Numbered from the stretch's first letter, positions 24,418-34,148 are shown. The stretch is 64,000 nt of DNA from Heritagella_A intestinalis (GCA_904418995.1 CAJFQF010000011.1:1-64000); one strand, 5' to 3'. A program made the numbers and translations. The notes: generated from the sequence alone by a model not told the origin.

Positions 24418-25827
24418 TTAGAGAGTGCAGTCCGTCCCTTCTGTCTGGGAGAAGAGGGCGGCGGTTTCCACATGGCCTGTCCGGGGGAACATATCCACCG
24501 GCACAGCCCGGCGGAGTTCATAGCCCACCTCCCGGAGACGGGCGGCGTCCCGGGCCAGGGTGGCCGGGTCGCAGGAGATGTATACCAGGCGCTTGGGGGC
24601 CATCCGGGCCAGGGTGGCCGGCAGGTCCGGGCCGCATCCCTTCCGGGGCGGGTCCACCACCACCACGTCCGGGCGCAGGCCCCGGCTCTCCAGAAGCCGG
24701 GCCGCCTCCGGGGCGTCCATACACAAAAATTCACTATTAGTAATGCCGTTGCGGGCGGCGTTTTTCCTGGCGTCCTCCACAGCCGGGGCCACGATCTCTA
24801 CCCCAATGAGCCGCTTCACCTGATGGGCCATGGAAAGCCCAATAGTGCCGGCCCCGCAGTACAGATCCAGGAGGGTTTCCTCCCCGGTGAGGCCCGCCAG
24901 CTCCGCCGCCAGGGCATAGAGCTTTTCCGTCTGGCTGTGGTTCACCTGGTAGAAAGACAGGGGGGAGATGGAGAAATGGAGGCCGCACAGGGTGTCGGAA
25001 AGGGCTTCTTCCCCCCAGAGCACCCGGGTCTCTTTCCCCAGCACCACATTGGTGTCCGCCTGGTTACAGTTGAGAAGCAGGCTTTTCAGCTCCGGCACCC
25101 GGCGGCGCATCGTCTCAATGAGGGCTTCCTCCTGGCCCAGGCTGCGGCCGTTGGCCACCACACAGGCCATGACGCCGCCGTCAGAAGCGGCCTGCCGCAG
25201 ATACAGGTGCCGGAGCTTGCCGGAATGCTCCTTTTCATTATAAATACTTTCCCCGTAGGCGTCCGCCCACTCCCGGAAAGCCGCCGCTGCCCGGGAAAAG
25301 CTCTCCGGTTGGAGAAGGCAGTCCTCACAGGGGATAATCCGGTGGCTCCGGGGGGCGTAAAAGCCCAGGACGGTTTTCCCGTCGGGGCCTTTGCCAATGG
25401 GGAATTGGGCCTTGTTCCGGTAGCGGTCCGGGGCGTCCGCCCCTACAATGGCGTCCACAGAAAAATCCCCGAAGCCGCCAATCCGGGACAGGGCGTCCTG
25501 CACCTTCTGCTGCTTGGCGGCCAGCTCCCGGGGATAGGACATGTGCCGGTAAACGCACCCGCCGCAGGGGCCTGCATGAGGGCAGTCCGGGGGCACCCGG
25601 TCCGGGGAGGGGCGCAGGATCTCCAGGGCTTTTCCCCAAGCGTAGGTTTTGGCGGGCTTCACAATATGGGCCAGCACCCGCTCCCCGGGGATAACGCCCG
25701 GCACGAACACCGCCATGCCGCCCTCCTGGGCCCGGCCCACGCCGGCGCCTTCTGCGGTAAGGCCGGTGATCTCCAATTCCACCCGCTGGTTTTTCTGAAA
25801 AGCGGGGGCTGTGTTTTTCTGCTTCAT
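24418..25827 (-). CDS. rlmD: 23S rRNA (uracil-5-)-methyltransferase RlmD with TRAM domain
   Basis: 469 aa from ATG 25825-25827 (AGGAGGG upstream; the longer frame is rejected). Domains: N-terminal TRAM RNA-binding domain (about 12-72), 4Fe-4S cysteines (CPHAGPCGGC, then CEDC), and the SAM methyltransferase with LDLYCGAGTIGL, VVDPPRKG and the catalytic Cys in VYISCDPAT. This is the canonical RumA layout, methylating a 23S rRNA uridine (U1939 or U747 in known enzymes). The paralogue at the left edge lacks TRAM and carries an extra C-terminal part, so the two probably modify different uridines. Confidence 0.9.
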   Translation of the reverse strand: MKQKNTAPAFQKNQRVELEITGLTAEGAGVGRAQEGGMAVFVPGVIPGERVLAHIVKPAKTYAWGKALEILRPSPDRVPPDCPHAGPCGGCVYRHMSYPRELAAKQQKVQDALSRIGGFGDFSVDAIVGADAPDRYRNKAQFPIGKGPDGKTVLGFYAPRSHRIIPCEDCLLQPESFSRAAAAFREWADAYGESIYNEKEHSGKLRHLYLRQAASDGGVMACVVANGRSLGQEEALIETMRRRVPELKSLLLNCNQADTNVVLGKETRVLWGEEALSDTLCGLHFSISPLSFYQVNHSQTEKLYALAAELAGLTGEETLLDLYCGAGTIGLSMAHQVKRLIGVEIVAPAVEDARKNAARNGITNSEFLCMDAPEAARLLESRGLRPDVVVVDPPRKGCGPDLPATLARMAPKRLVYISCDPATLARDAARLREVGYELRRAVPVDMFPRTGHVETAALFSQTEGTDCTL

Positions 25828-26031
25828 ACGGTTCCCTCCTGCCGGGGCCTCCCCCGGTGTATTGTGTTTATTGTACCATTGACGGCGGGGGTTGGCAAGG
25901 CGGGGGATAGGGGAGGGAGATTTCATTTTTCGGGAAAACTTGATATAGGATAATTACAATCGAAACAAAATAGGGTATAATGGTGTCAATAAAACTCGAT
26001 TTGTCGAAAAATAAAAAAGGAGAGAAATTAT

Positions 26032-26610
26032 GTGGAATTAGCCGAGCAATTTTACAGATCTGTTTGGAGCTTAGAAGACAGCCCTTTGTTAGAAGGATTG
26101 GTACAGGCCACTACATATCGACGTTTAAAGAAAGGTGAGGCTGTAGTTCGTGTGGGAGATCCCCAGGCCTATGTGTTCTTTCTTTTAAGTGGGATCGTCC
26201 GAGGATGTTTTATTGGCGCGGACGGACAGGAAATTACCGACTGCATTCGGTTTCGTCATGGGGACGCGTTGACTTCTTGTCTGCCGTTTGATAAATTATC
26301 TCCTTTATGTATTGAAGCCTTGGTGGAATCAGAGGTATTGGCCCTTCCGACAACAGCTTTGATAGAGCTCTTTCGGTTTCCGGAACTGGTAGGTATTTAC
26401 AATCATTATTTACAAGAAGCATTGGAAAATCATTGGAATGTTAAAGTTGCCCTGTATCAGTACTCGGCTCGGGAGCGATACTTATGGTTTTTGCGGGAGT
26501 ATCCGGGAGTGTTGGGGAAGGTTCAACATCAACATATTGCCTCGTTTCTTGGTATTACCCCGGTGACTCTCAGCCGCCTGCGTAGGACAATACGGGAGGA
26601 AATGTTTTAA
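26032..26610 (+). CDS. Crp/Fnr family transcriptional regulator
   Basis: 192 aa starting at GTG 26032 after AAAAGGAGAG (the ATG two bases earlier is in another frame and meets a stop at once). Residues about 20-110 form a cyclic-nucleotide-binding fold (KKGEAVVRVGDPQAYVFFLLSG), followed by the dimerisation helix and a short winged helix (IASFLGITPVTLSRLRR). The domain layout and short C-terminus resemble Crp/Fnr-like proteins that respond to unknown ligands. A TATAAT box at about 25975 lies 50 bases upstream. It heads an AT-richer block of small genes and may control them. Confidence 0.88.
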   Translation: MELAEQFYRSVWSLEDSPLLEGLVQATTYRRLKKGEAVVRVGDPQAYVFFLLSGIVRGCFIGADGQEITDCIRFRHGDALTSCLPFDKLSPLCIEALVESEVLALPTTALIELFRFPELVGIYNHYLQEALENHWNVKVALYQYSARERYLWFLREYPGVLGKVQHQHIASFLGITPVTLSRLRRTIREEMF

Positions 26611-26656
26611 AAATTATAAAGAAAAGATCAGTATCATTATGAACGGAGAATTTTAA

Positions 26657-27043
26657 ATGTGGAAATGTAAGCAATGCGGCGGAATTAATGACGATGATGG
26701 CAACTTCTGCGCTACTTGCGGTTACAGAAGACCTGGTGGTGGCGGAGGGGAGACCGGTAATTTGAAAAGGCCTCCAGAATCTTTTTCCTGCAAACAGGCG
26801 AAGAACTTAGAAAAATTGTCTTCCGGATGGATTCTTGCCGTTTACGGTACCGTGCTGGCTGCTGTTTTGGCGTTCTTTACTGTAGGAGAACAGTATAACG
26901 CCGGAAGCTGGTTTTTGAGCTGGCTGCAGACATTCCTCTTCAACAGTTTGATTATTGATGGCATTGTCTTTCTGCTGCGGCCCCTCTTTTCGGCTCTGGC
27001 GGTTCTGGTGGAAAATGCCTATCGCTCAATGAAGGGGGAATAA
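26657..27043 (+). CDS. Zinc-ribbon membrane protein
   Basis: 128 aa. N-terminal zinc ribbon (WKCKQCG, FCATCGYRR), Gly-rich linker, and two transmembrane helices (about 58-76 and 95-118). No known function. The next gene's GTG start lies three bases after its stop, so the two are translationally coupled. Confidence 0.75.
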   Translation: MWKCKQCGGINDDDGNFCATCGYRRPGGGGGETGNLKRPPESFSCKQAKNLEKLSSGWILAVYGTVLAAVLAFFTVGEQYNAGSWFLSWLQTFLFNSLIIDGIVFLLRPLFSALAVLVENAYRSMKGE

Positions 27044-27046
27044 GCT

Positions 27047-27334
27047 GTGCAGAAAAACAGTATATTGAAGAAAGCAGTTGCTCTTCTGATGAGTGCGCTG
27101 GTGATGGGGGCCTTTTCCTCGTGCGGTTCTTCTCAGCCCTGTGAAAATTGCGATTCTACCCCTACCAGAGGATATACCAACGAGCAGACGGGAGAAATAG
27201 AGTATTACTGCGAAAGATGTTCTTCTGATTGTGCTTTTTGTTCAGACCGTTCGGCTACCACTCACTATACGTCCGCCGCAGGTATTATCATTTTTGCCTG
27301 CGAGGAGTGCTACGAGAGAATGCTGGAATCCTGA
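27047..27334 (+). CDS. Small Cys-rich lipoprotein
   Basis: 95 aa with a GTG start right behind the zinc-ribbon gene. Signal peptide MQKNSILKKAVALLMSAL with lipobox FSSC (Cys26), then four CxxC-type pairs (CENC, CERC, CAFC, CEEC) in a 65-residue mature part. This suggests an extracellular metal-binding or disulfide-stabilised knuckle. Family not recognised. Confidence 0.72.
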   Translation: MQKNSILKKAVALLMSALVMGAFSSCGSSQPCENCDSTPTRGYTNEQTGEIEYYCERCSSDCAFCSDRSATTHYTSAAGIIIFACEECYERMLES

Positions 27335-27359
27335 TTGCCTACGAGAGGAGAGTTGAAAC

Positions 27360-27518
27360 ATGAAGGAAACCCTTAACGCAAAGTCTCTGGAATCTACGCC
27401 GGATCTTCAAACAGGTTGGGAACATAAGAATCGCAAAAATAATGAGAAGGCAACCGGGAAAACGAAATTCCCGCAATTGCGTATACCTGCGTTGGAGGGA
27501 AGAATTGTCAGAACCTGA
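27360..27518 (+). CDS. Small 52-aa hydrophilic protein
   Basis: ATG 27360 follows GAGAGGAG by six bases, and the stop falls 17 bases before the next gene. The product is basic and polar, without hydrophobic stretches (starts MKETLNAKSLEST, ends LEGRIVRT). Position and ribosome-binding site argue that it is translated; no family recognised. Confidence 0.5.
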   Translation: MKETLNAKSLESTPDLQTGWEHKNRKNNEKATGKTKFPQLRIPALEGRIVRT

Positions 27519-27535
27519 TTAAGGGGGAATAGAAA

Positions 27536-28522
27536 ATGGCAGAAAAATTAGATGCTGAGAACCTGAAAGCGTATATGAAAGCCGTTTATCAGCTGGAGGC
27601 TGCACAGTATATGCAGCGTGCGGTTTATCAGGATTTGGATATAGAAGTCCGGAACGCGCTTTACTGGAAACAGGAACCCTATGAGAAACCGGCAAATATT
27701 TCGCGGGACGAGATTTCTAGGATGCCTCTTTCTCTTTGCGTTGGAATTTTTACAGCAGTAGGGGCGATCGTGCCAGCATTAATTAAAATAATATCATTTT
27801 ACAGTGATTATCATCACGGTTTCCTTGACGAAATAGGACTCATGTTTCAACTAATTGTGCTTTTAATTATAGGCGGAGTTATAGGAGGGCTTGTTGGAAT
27901 TGGTATTTACATACTGATTTTAAAAAAAAGAGTGGAGAAAGAATATACCGCCCAGGTGGAGGCGGAACAGAAACGGGTTCTCATGGTCAACAAACGTCGC
28001 GACGAAGAAAATGCAAGAAAGCGCCGTATGGCGTTAGTCAGGGCCGAGCCCTGGCAGGAGCAAATGAATGATTTCCAGGAAAATGTGATGAAGCCCACAT
28101 CGCAAGCTTTACAAGCCCTGTACAGCCTGGATATTCTGCATCCCAAATATCGGGATTTGGTAGCAGTCAGCTCCATTTATGGGTACCTAGATACCGGCAG
28201 ATGTACACAGCTGGAGGGGCATGAAGGCGCCTACAATATTTACGAGGACGAAAGGCTGCAAAAGATTATCATCAGCAAGCTGGACGACGTCATCAATCGT
28301 CTGGATAGGATTGAGCAGAATCAGTATATGCTGTATCGAGCGATTCAGTATGGAAACGCGCAGCGGAATCAGATTATGCAGGACATCCGAAAAATGTCTG
28401 ATGATAATAAAAGGCATCACGAAAAGATGGAGCAGCACGGAGAAGCCGCCGCGTACTACAGCCGTATGGCCGCGCAGAATACGGAAGCTATGCTGCTGTA
28501 TGATATGCTGACGCGCAAATAA
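27536..28522 (+). CDS. Membrane protein with cytosolic coiled-coil region, unknown function
   Basis: 328 aa. Residues about 60-82 and 104-128 are transmembrane helices; the following 150-residue segment (KKRVEKEYTAQVEAEQKRV...) is charged and helical, then a conserved-looking LHPKYRDLVAVSSIYGYLDTGRC block and a long C-terminal coiled coil. I have seen similar uncharacterised proteins in gut Clostridia but know no function. Last gene of the AT-rich block. Confidence 0.75.
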   Translation: MAEKLDAENLKAYMKAVYQLEAAQYMQRAVYQDLDIEVRNALYWKQEPYEKPANISRDEISRMPLSLCVGIFTAVGAIVPALIKIISFYSDYHHGFLDEIGLMFQLIVLLIIGGVIGGLVGIGIYILILKKRVEKEYTAQVEAEQKRVLMVNKRRDEENARKRRMALVRAEPWQEQMNDFQENVMKPTSQALQALYSLDILHPKYRDLVAVSSIYGYLDTGRCTQLEGHEGAYNIYEDERLQKIIISKLDDVINRLDRIEQNQYMLYRAIQYGNAQRNQIMQDIRKMSDDNKRHHEKMEQHGEAAAYYSRMAAQNTEAMLLYDMLTRK

Positions 28523-29012
28523 AATAGAGAACCGTCATGCATTCCGATAGTTAATATTTTATAGTTTATAGTAAGAATATAATGCAACAAATCTCGAAAT
28601 TTCTACGGATTTTTTGTAGAACATAAAATCAAGATATGCGGTTCTTAGATTTCCCTGCGACCCTCTCCCAAAGGAGAGGGTCTTTTATACCTTTGCATAG
28701 ATTTTGAAAAGTAGTAGTCGTTAAAGAGTACAAGTTTTATTTATGTTAAATTGTATAATTGATATTTTGCATATACACCTGATTTTGGAAATCTCGTGCT
28801 TTTATGCCTTAATTTGCGCGCCTTTCCAAATATTGACTAACGCCTTATCAAAACCAGACAAAATTACAAAAACCTCACGTTATTAGACTATGAAATATAG
28901 TTTGTGATATGTTTTTTTGCTTTCGTTTGTGGTTAAATATAGATGAGACAAATGCGGCAGGGGGTTCCCTGCGGCATTTTCCGGATCATGTTTTAGAAAG
29001 GAACGTGAAGGA
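28523..29012. other. AT-rich intergenic stretch
   Basis: 490 bp with no gene. It contains the terminator at 28659-28687 and, at 28877-28893, the motif ACGTTATTAGACTATGA, which recurs upstream of the second ENGase gene (34303). I see nothing else. Confidence 0.6.
28659..28687 (+). terminator. Rho-independent terminator
   Basis: Ten-bp perfect stem GACCCTCTCC/GGAGAGGGTC with loop CAAA and a TCTTTT tail. Confidence 0.85.
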
Positions 29013-32000
29013 ATGAAAAACCTAAAAAAACGGATCCTCGCCAGCCTGTTGGCCGGCGCCCTGACCGTCGGCACTTTTGCCACGGCCGGCGCACCGACCG
29101 CATCGGCAGCGGGAGCAACCCTGGGGTACTGGCCGTCGCCTCTGGCGATCCCCAACCAGTTCTACTACCAGAATGAAAGCCTGCAGCCCTATGGCTCCTG
29201 CTTCCAGATCGACGAGCTGAAGAAGTGGAGCCCCGACAACGACCCCGACGCCCGCTACAACCGCGGCGCTGTGGAATTGGCTGACCGCTGGATGGGCCCC
29301 AACGTGAACCCTCTGGCTTCCCGTGACGCTACCGTCATGCCCCTGGCTATGGCCAACGCCCGCGCCAGTGAGTCCGCCTCTCAGGGCGGCGACGGCGACT
29401 TTGTGTACGCTTTTAACAACTTCCAGTATGTTGATACCTTCAACTTCTGGGGCGGCTCCTCCGGCGAAGGCCCCATCGCCATCCCCTCTCCCGAGCTCAT
29501 TGACTCCGCCCACCGCAACGGCTCCAAGGTAACCGGCACCATCTTCCTGCCCTGGGGCGACTACAGCTACGGCAATCGGTTCGTAAAGGAAATGCTGGAG
29601 AAGGATGACAACGGCAACTACATTGCCGCAGACAAGCTCATCGAAATCGCCCAGTATTACGGCTTTGACGGCTACATCTTCAACGCCGAGTCCGGCACGG
29701 GCGTTTCCGGCTTCCGTGACTTCCTGGCCTATATCCAGAAGAATAAGCCCGACAACTTCACCATCTCCTGGTACAACGGCAAAGGCTCTGTGAGCACCAG
29801 CGACATCCAGAGCTGGATGCAGGATGGCGACACCGCTATTACCGACGAGTGGTGGCTGGATATGAGCGGCAGCAGCAGCTCCTCCATTAACCAGTCCATC
29901 GCTTCCGCCCAGGCAATGGGCGTCAGCCAGTGGGACATCCACTCCACCTGGGAGTATTGGCCCATGTCCGGCCAGGGCGCTGTCAAGGGCGGCGACTACC
30001 ACACCCGTCTGGATGAAAACGGCCTTCTGAAGGTCTCCCTGGGTATCCTGGCTCCCACCGTTACCCTGACCCAGGCCAGTGATTCCGACGACTTCCTGAA
30101 TGTGCAGGATCAGAAGATGTGGGTCGGCCCCACCTTCGACCCCTCCTCTACTTACCGTCCCACCGGCGAGTTCTGCGGCTTTGCCAGCATGATCGCTGAC
30201 GAAACCCCCGTCCTGGGCACGGAATTCACCACCAACTTCACCACCGGCAACGGCTATGCCTTCTATGAGAACGGCGAGATTACCGGTAAGTCCGACAGCG
30301 GCTGGTACAACCGCTCCCTGACCGACGTCCTGCCCACCTGGCGCTGGATCATCGAAGCTGAAGACGAGGGCCAGGAGCTCTCCGGCAAGATCGACCTGGA
30401 AGACGCATGGTGGGGCGGCACCTCCCTGAAGTTCACCGGCAACATGGACGCCGACAAGGCCAACCATGTGAAGCTGTACAGCGCACAGCTGGAAATCACC
30501 GACACCACCGAGTTTGAGATCGTCTATAAGACTCCTACCGACGGTGTGGACATGCAGCTGGGCCTGTGCTTCGGCGAGGATTATTCCGACAGCAACTTCA
30601 AGTTCTATGACGTAGAGACCACTGCCAACGGCGAGTGGACCACCGCCAAGGTAGACCTGTCCGGCGACGCCGGCAAGACTGCCATTGCCATCTCCCTGCG
30701 GTTCAACGCTCCCGAAGGCGTTTCCGACTATTCCATCAATGTTGGCCGTATGTCCTTCACCACCGACGACAGCAAGGCGGCTCCTGCTATCGTTGACGGC
30801 GTGACCCTGGACGAAGTCATTTATCCCAATGACGAGACCCTCCAGGCCCGTATTTACTGGAACGATGCAGACGGCGCTGACGAGTATGTCATCCACCGCG
30901 TGCATCCCGATAGAACCCGCGAGTTCGTGGGCGCCACCCCCAGCGACGCTTTCTATCTGGGCGAATACACCCGTCTGGACGACGAAGCCGCCGCTACCTT
31001 TGAGATTACCCCCTACAGCGAGAGCGGCGTAGCCGGCACGGCTACCTCCTTCTCCATCGCTTGGCCGGAAGTGCCCGAGAATTCCTTCGACCACATCCCG
31101 GAGATGGGCGAGAACCTGGCACTGGGTATGCCTGCTGTCTCCGCAACTAACTGCGAAGGCGACGGCCCTGTCCATTTGATTAACGACGAAGTGATTTCCA
31201 GCAGTAAGTGGTGCACCACCTCTGTTCCCTCCTATGCCGTTATCGACCTGGGCGAAAACAAGGAGATCTCCCGCTGGATCGTTTACCATGCAAATGCCCG
31301 GGGCGCCGGTGAAGGCGTTGACATGAACACCGTGGCCTTTGACTTCCAGTATGCTCCCGACGATGGCGAGCCCCTGCTCACCGGCGATGATTCCGCCAGC
31401 CGCAGCCGCGTGCGCAATATGCAGTTTACCGTGGCCGACCGCGTGACCGGCAACAAGCAGAACGTCACCGACCGGAATCTGTCCGAACCCATTACCGCCC
31501 GTTATATCAAGCTGAACATTACTCAGAGTGATAACAGCGCATGGCATGCTGTCCGTATCTATGAGTTCCAGGTTTATGAGGAGCCCGGCACCCTGTCTGT
31601 AGCCGCTCCCTCCACGCCTCTGGCACGGAACGTGACCGTCCACAACAATGAAGGCGCAACCGACACCGTGGTGGTGGACAACGTTGGTATGCTGTACACC
31701 TCCGGCACCTATGCCGATGGCAACGGCAAAATCGATCCCGATACCGGCGTTGTGAAGCTGTATGACAGCCTGGACGCCGAAGAACCCATTGCCCAGGTTC
31801 AGGCCAAGCAGGACACCGAGTCCCAGAAGCAGCGTTCCGTGGGTACCGCTACCTTCGAGGGCCTGGAGCTGAATCCCGAAGGCGGCCGCCTGTTCTATGA
31901 GATCACCGATGCTTCCGGCGGCGCAGTCCTCCACAGCGCACGCTGCAGTGTGGAGTACGGCCCCGAGACCGGCGACGCCATCGCCCGTCCCACCGAGTCC

Positions 32001-34148
32001 CTGAAGGGCTCTGTAAAGGGCTTCCAGCTGACGGAAGTGGCGAAAGAACAAGACCAGTACGGCACTGCCCGTCAGCGTTACGGCGTCCTGACCCTGAGCG
32101 ACCTGCCCGAGGGCGCAGAAGTTGCCGTGTACGCTTCCGCTGATTCCACTGCCCCCATCCTGCACTCCAGCCGCGCCATTAACGGCACCGCCCATGTGGA
32201 CGGCGTTCCCCTGAGCACCGAAGGCGGCGCTGTGTACTACGAAGTGACTGCCTCCGGCCATCCCACTTCCGAGCGCTTTGCTATCGAATACAGCGATCCC
32301 ATGACCCTGCCCGCCGACCTGACCGGCCTGCAGGAGCTCATCGACCGCTGCGACGTCAAGACCGAAGCTGACAGCACCTCCGCCACCTGGCCTGCCTTTG
32401 CCGAGGCCCTGGCCGCCGCTAAGGCAGTGGAAGACGGCGCTGACACCGCAACTGCTGAAGCCGCCCGCGCCGCCCTGGCAGAAGCTTATGCCAACCTGCG
32501 CGGCAAGGCCGACACCCAGCGTCTGGGCGAACTGGCTGACCAGTATCTGGCCCAGTATGCAGAAGAGGACTACACCGGCACCAGCTACGCACGCCTGAAG
32601 GAGCAGATCGATAGCGCCAACGCTATGATCGAATCCGGCGATGTGGACAGCCTCCAGGTGAGAAAGGCTGAAATCGCACTGGAAGCCGCTGCCCGCGGCC
32701 TGGTGGAAGACACCGGCGCTACCGTCAGCAGCGTGACCGTTGACCCCGCCACTGCGGAACTGGGCCACGGCGCAAGCCAGGTGTTTACTGCTACCGTTAC
32801 CGGTGAGGGCGACCCGTCCCAGGCTGTGTACTGGAGCGTAAGCGGCAACGAGAGCCCCAAGACCACCATCAACGCTGACGGCAAGCTGAAGATCTCCCTG
32901 GAGGAGACCGCTACCACCCTGACCGTCACCGCAACCTCCAAGATCGACGAAAGCAAGTCCGCCACCGCCACTGTGACGGTGACTGAAGAAATCGTGCAAC
33001 CCGACATCTCCGTGACCATTGATCCCACTGAGCTGAAGGTTTCCGCTGATCCCGGCCAGAAGGGCCAGTTCACTGCTACCGTTAACGGTGCAGAGGACGA
33101 CGAGACTGTGACCTGGAGCATCTCCGGCAACACCAGCGAAGGCACCATGATCGAAAACGGCCAGCTGTTCCTGGGCGAAGATGAAACCGCCACGGAAATG
33201 ACCGTTACCGCCACCTCCAACGAGAACCCCGACTGCATGGGCACCGCCAAGGTCATCGTGGTTCGCTCCAACAAGACCCTGCTGCAGGCCACCTACGACT
33301 ATGCTCTGGAGCAGAGCACCGAAGGCGTCACCGACAGCGCCAAGGCCTACTTCGAGAAGGTCCTGGCAGAGGCTGAGGCAGTCCTCAACGACGGCCTGGC
33401 CGATCAGGCAGCCGTTGACGAGGCCTGGAACAACCTGCTGGAAGGCATCTGGGGCCTGGGCCTGGTACAGGGCGACAAGACCTATCTGAGCATGGTCATC
33501 GACCGCGCCGACGCTATGATCCCCAACGCCGACAAGTATGTGGAAGCCAACTGGCAGCAGCTGGTGGACGCTCTTGCCGAGGCCAAGGCGGTCTATGAAG
33601 ACGGCGACGCCATGGACAGCGACATTAAGCCCGTGGCTGAGAACCTGCTGAACGCCATCCTGGCCCAGCGCTACAAGGCTGACAAGTCCATCCTGGAAGA
33701 GCTCATCAACAAGGCCGAAGGCATGGATCTCTCCGGTTACACCGAGGAGAGCGTGAACGTGTTCAACAGCGCCCTGAGAGCTGCCAACGCAGTTCTGGCC
33801 AACATGAGCCTGACCATCGAAGACCAGAAGGTCGTGGACGACGCTGCGGCAGACCTGCAGGCCGCTATTGAGAACCTGAGTGCTGACGACAACACCGGTT
33901 CCGGCGACAACAAGCCCGGCGACAGCAATACGCCTTCCGATGGCAACAACACCGGCGACAACAACAATAGCAGCAATAACGACGACAAGAACAGCACCAC
34001 CAGCGATCCCAACAAGGGACCCATGGACGACAACAAGAACGATGCGCCCGCCACTGGCGACACCACGCCGTTCCTGCTGGCAGCTGTGCTGACCACCGTT
34101 GCAGCCGCTGGCGTGTATCTGTTCCGCCGCCGCGTGACCAGTAAGTAA
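29013..34148 (+). CDS. Cell-wall-anchored GH85 endo-beta-N-acetylglucosaminidase, copy 1
   Basis: 1711 aa. Signal peptide 1-33; GH85 catalytic domain about 35-400, with the family's paired catalytic Asn-x-Glu in GYIFNAESG (Asn224, Glu226) inside a TIM-barrel strand. ENGases cut the chitobiose core of N-glycans. Then: beta-sandwich domain (about 430-590), Fn3-like strands (595-690), F5/8-type (CBM32-like) sugar-binding domain (about 699-857), two more beta domains, FIVAR domain (about 1101-1165), two BIG2-like Ig domains (1237-1413), further FIVAR repeats (1419-1625), an Asn/Asp/Ser linker, and a sortase-like APATGD signal (about 1678), membrane helix and RRR tail. Start follows AAAGGAACGTGAAGGA. 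A tandem paralogue follows. Confidence 0.92.
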   Translation: MKNLKKRILASLLAGALTVGTFATAGAPTASAAGATLGYWPSPLAIPNQFYYQNESLQPYGSCFQIDELKKWSPDNDPDARYNRGAVELADRWMGPNVNPLASRDATVMPLAMANARASESASQGGDGDFVYAFNNFQYVDTFNFWGGSSGEGPIAIPSPELIDSAHRNGSKVTGTIFLPWGDYSYGNRFVKEMLEKDDNGNYIAADKLIEIAQYYGFDGYIFNAESGTGVSGFRDFLAYIQKNKPDNFTISWYNGKGSVSTSDIQSWMQDGDTAITDEWWLDMSGSSSSSINQSIASAQAMGVSQWDIHSTWEYWPMSGQGAVKGGDYHTRLDENGLLKVSLGILAPTVTLTQASDSDDFLNVQDQKMWVGPTFDPSSTYRPTGEFCGFASMIADETPVLGTEFTTNFTTGNGYAFYENGEITGKSDSGWYNRSLTDVLPTWRWIIEAEDEGQELSGKIDLEDAWWGGTSLKFTGNMDADKANHVKLYSAQLEITDTTEFEIVYKTPTDGVDMQLGLCFGEDYSDSNFKFYDVETTANGEWTTAKVDLSGDAGKTAIAISLRFNAPEGVSDYSINVGRMSFTTDDSKAAPAIVDGVTLDEVIYPNDETLQARIYWNDADGADEYVIHRVHPDRTREFVGATPSDAFYLGEYTRLDDEAAATFEITPYSESGVAGTATSFSIAWPEVPENSFDHIPEMGENLALGMPAVSATNCEGDGPVHLINDEVISSSKWCTTSVPSYAVIDLGENKEISRWIVYHANARGAGEGVDMNTVAFDFQYAPDDGEPLLTGDDSASRSRVRNMQFTVADRVTGNKQNVTDRNLSEPITARYIKLNITQSDNSAWHAVRIYEFQVYEEPGTLSVAAPSTPLARNVTVHNNEGATDTVVVDNVGMLYTSGTYADGNGKIDPDTGVVKLYDSLDAEEPIAQVQAKQDTESQKQRSVGTATFEGLELNPEGGRLFYEITDASGGAVLHSARCSVEYGPETGDAIARPTESLKGSVKGFQLTEVAKEQDQYGTARQRYGVLTLSDLPEGAEVAVYASADSTAPILHSSRAINGTAHVDGVPLSTEGGAVYYEVTASGHPTSERFAIEYSDPMTLPADLTGLQELIDRCDVKTEADSTSATWPAFAEALAAAKAVEDGADTATAEAARAALAEAYANLRGKADTQRLGELADQYLAQYAEEDYTGTSYARLKEQIDSANAMIESGDVDSLQVRKAEIALEAAARGLVEDTGATVSSVTVDPATAELGHGASQVFTATVTGEGDPSQAVYWSVSGNESPKTTINADGKLKISLEETATTLTVTATSKIDESKSATATVTVTEEIVQPDISVTIDPTELKVSADPGQKGQFTATVNGAEDDETVTWSISGNTSEGTMIENGQLFLGEDETATEMTVTATSNENPDCMGTAKVIVVRSNKTLLQATYDYALEQSTEGVTDSAKAYFEKVLAEAEAVLNDGLADQAAVDEAWNNLLEGIWGLGLVQGDKTYLSMVIDRADAMIPNADKYVEANWQQLVDALAEAKAVYEDGDAMDSDIKPVAENLLNAILAQRYKADKSILEELINKAEGMDLSGYTEESVNVFNSALRAANAVLANMSLTIEDQKVVDDAAADLQAAIENLSADDNTGSGDNKPGDSNTPSDGNNTGDNNNSSNNDDKNSTTSDPNKGPMDDNKNDAPATGDTTPFLLAAVLTTVAAAGVYLFRRRVTSK

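Noticed and set aside
28523..29012. tRNA or riboswitch in the AT-rich gap
   Set aside because: I could find no cloverleaf, T-loop GTTCRA motif or known riboswitch core.
29022..32999. 1325-codon open frame antisense to the first ENGase gene
   Set aside because: Gly/Val/His-rich shadow of a GC-biased gene; no ribosome-binding site, and the sense frame has clear domains. The same holds for 34425-38222 on the minus strand.
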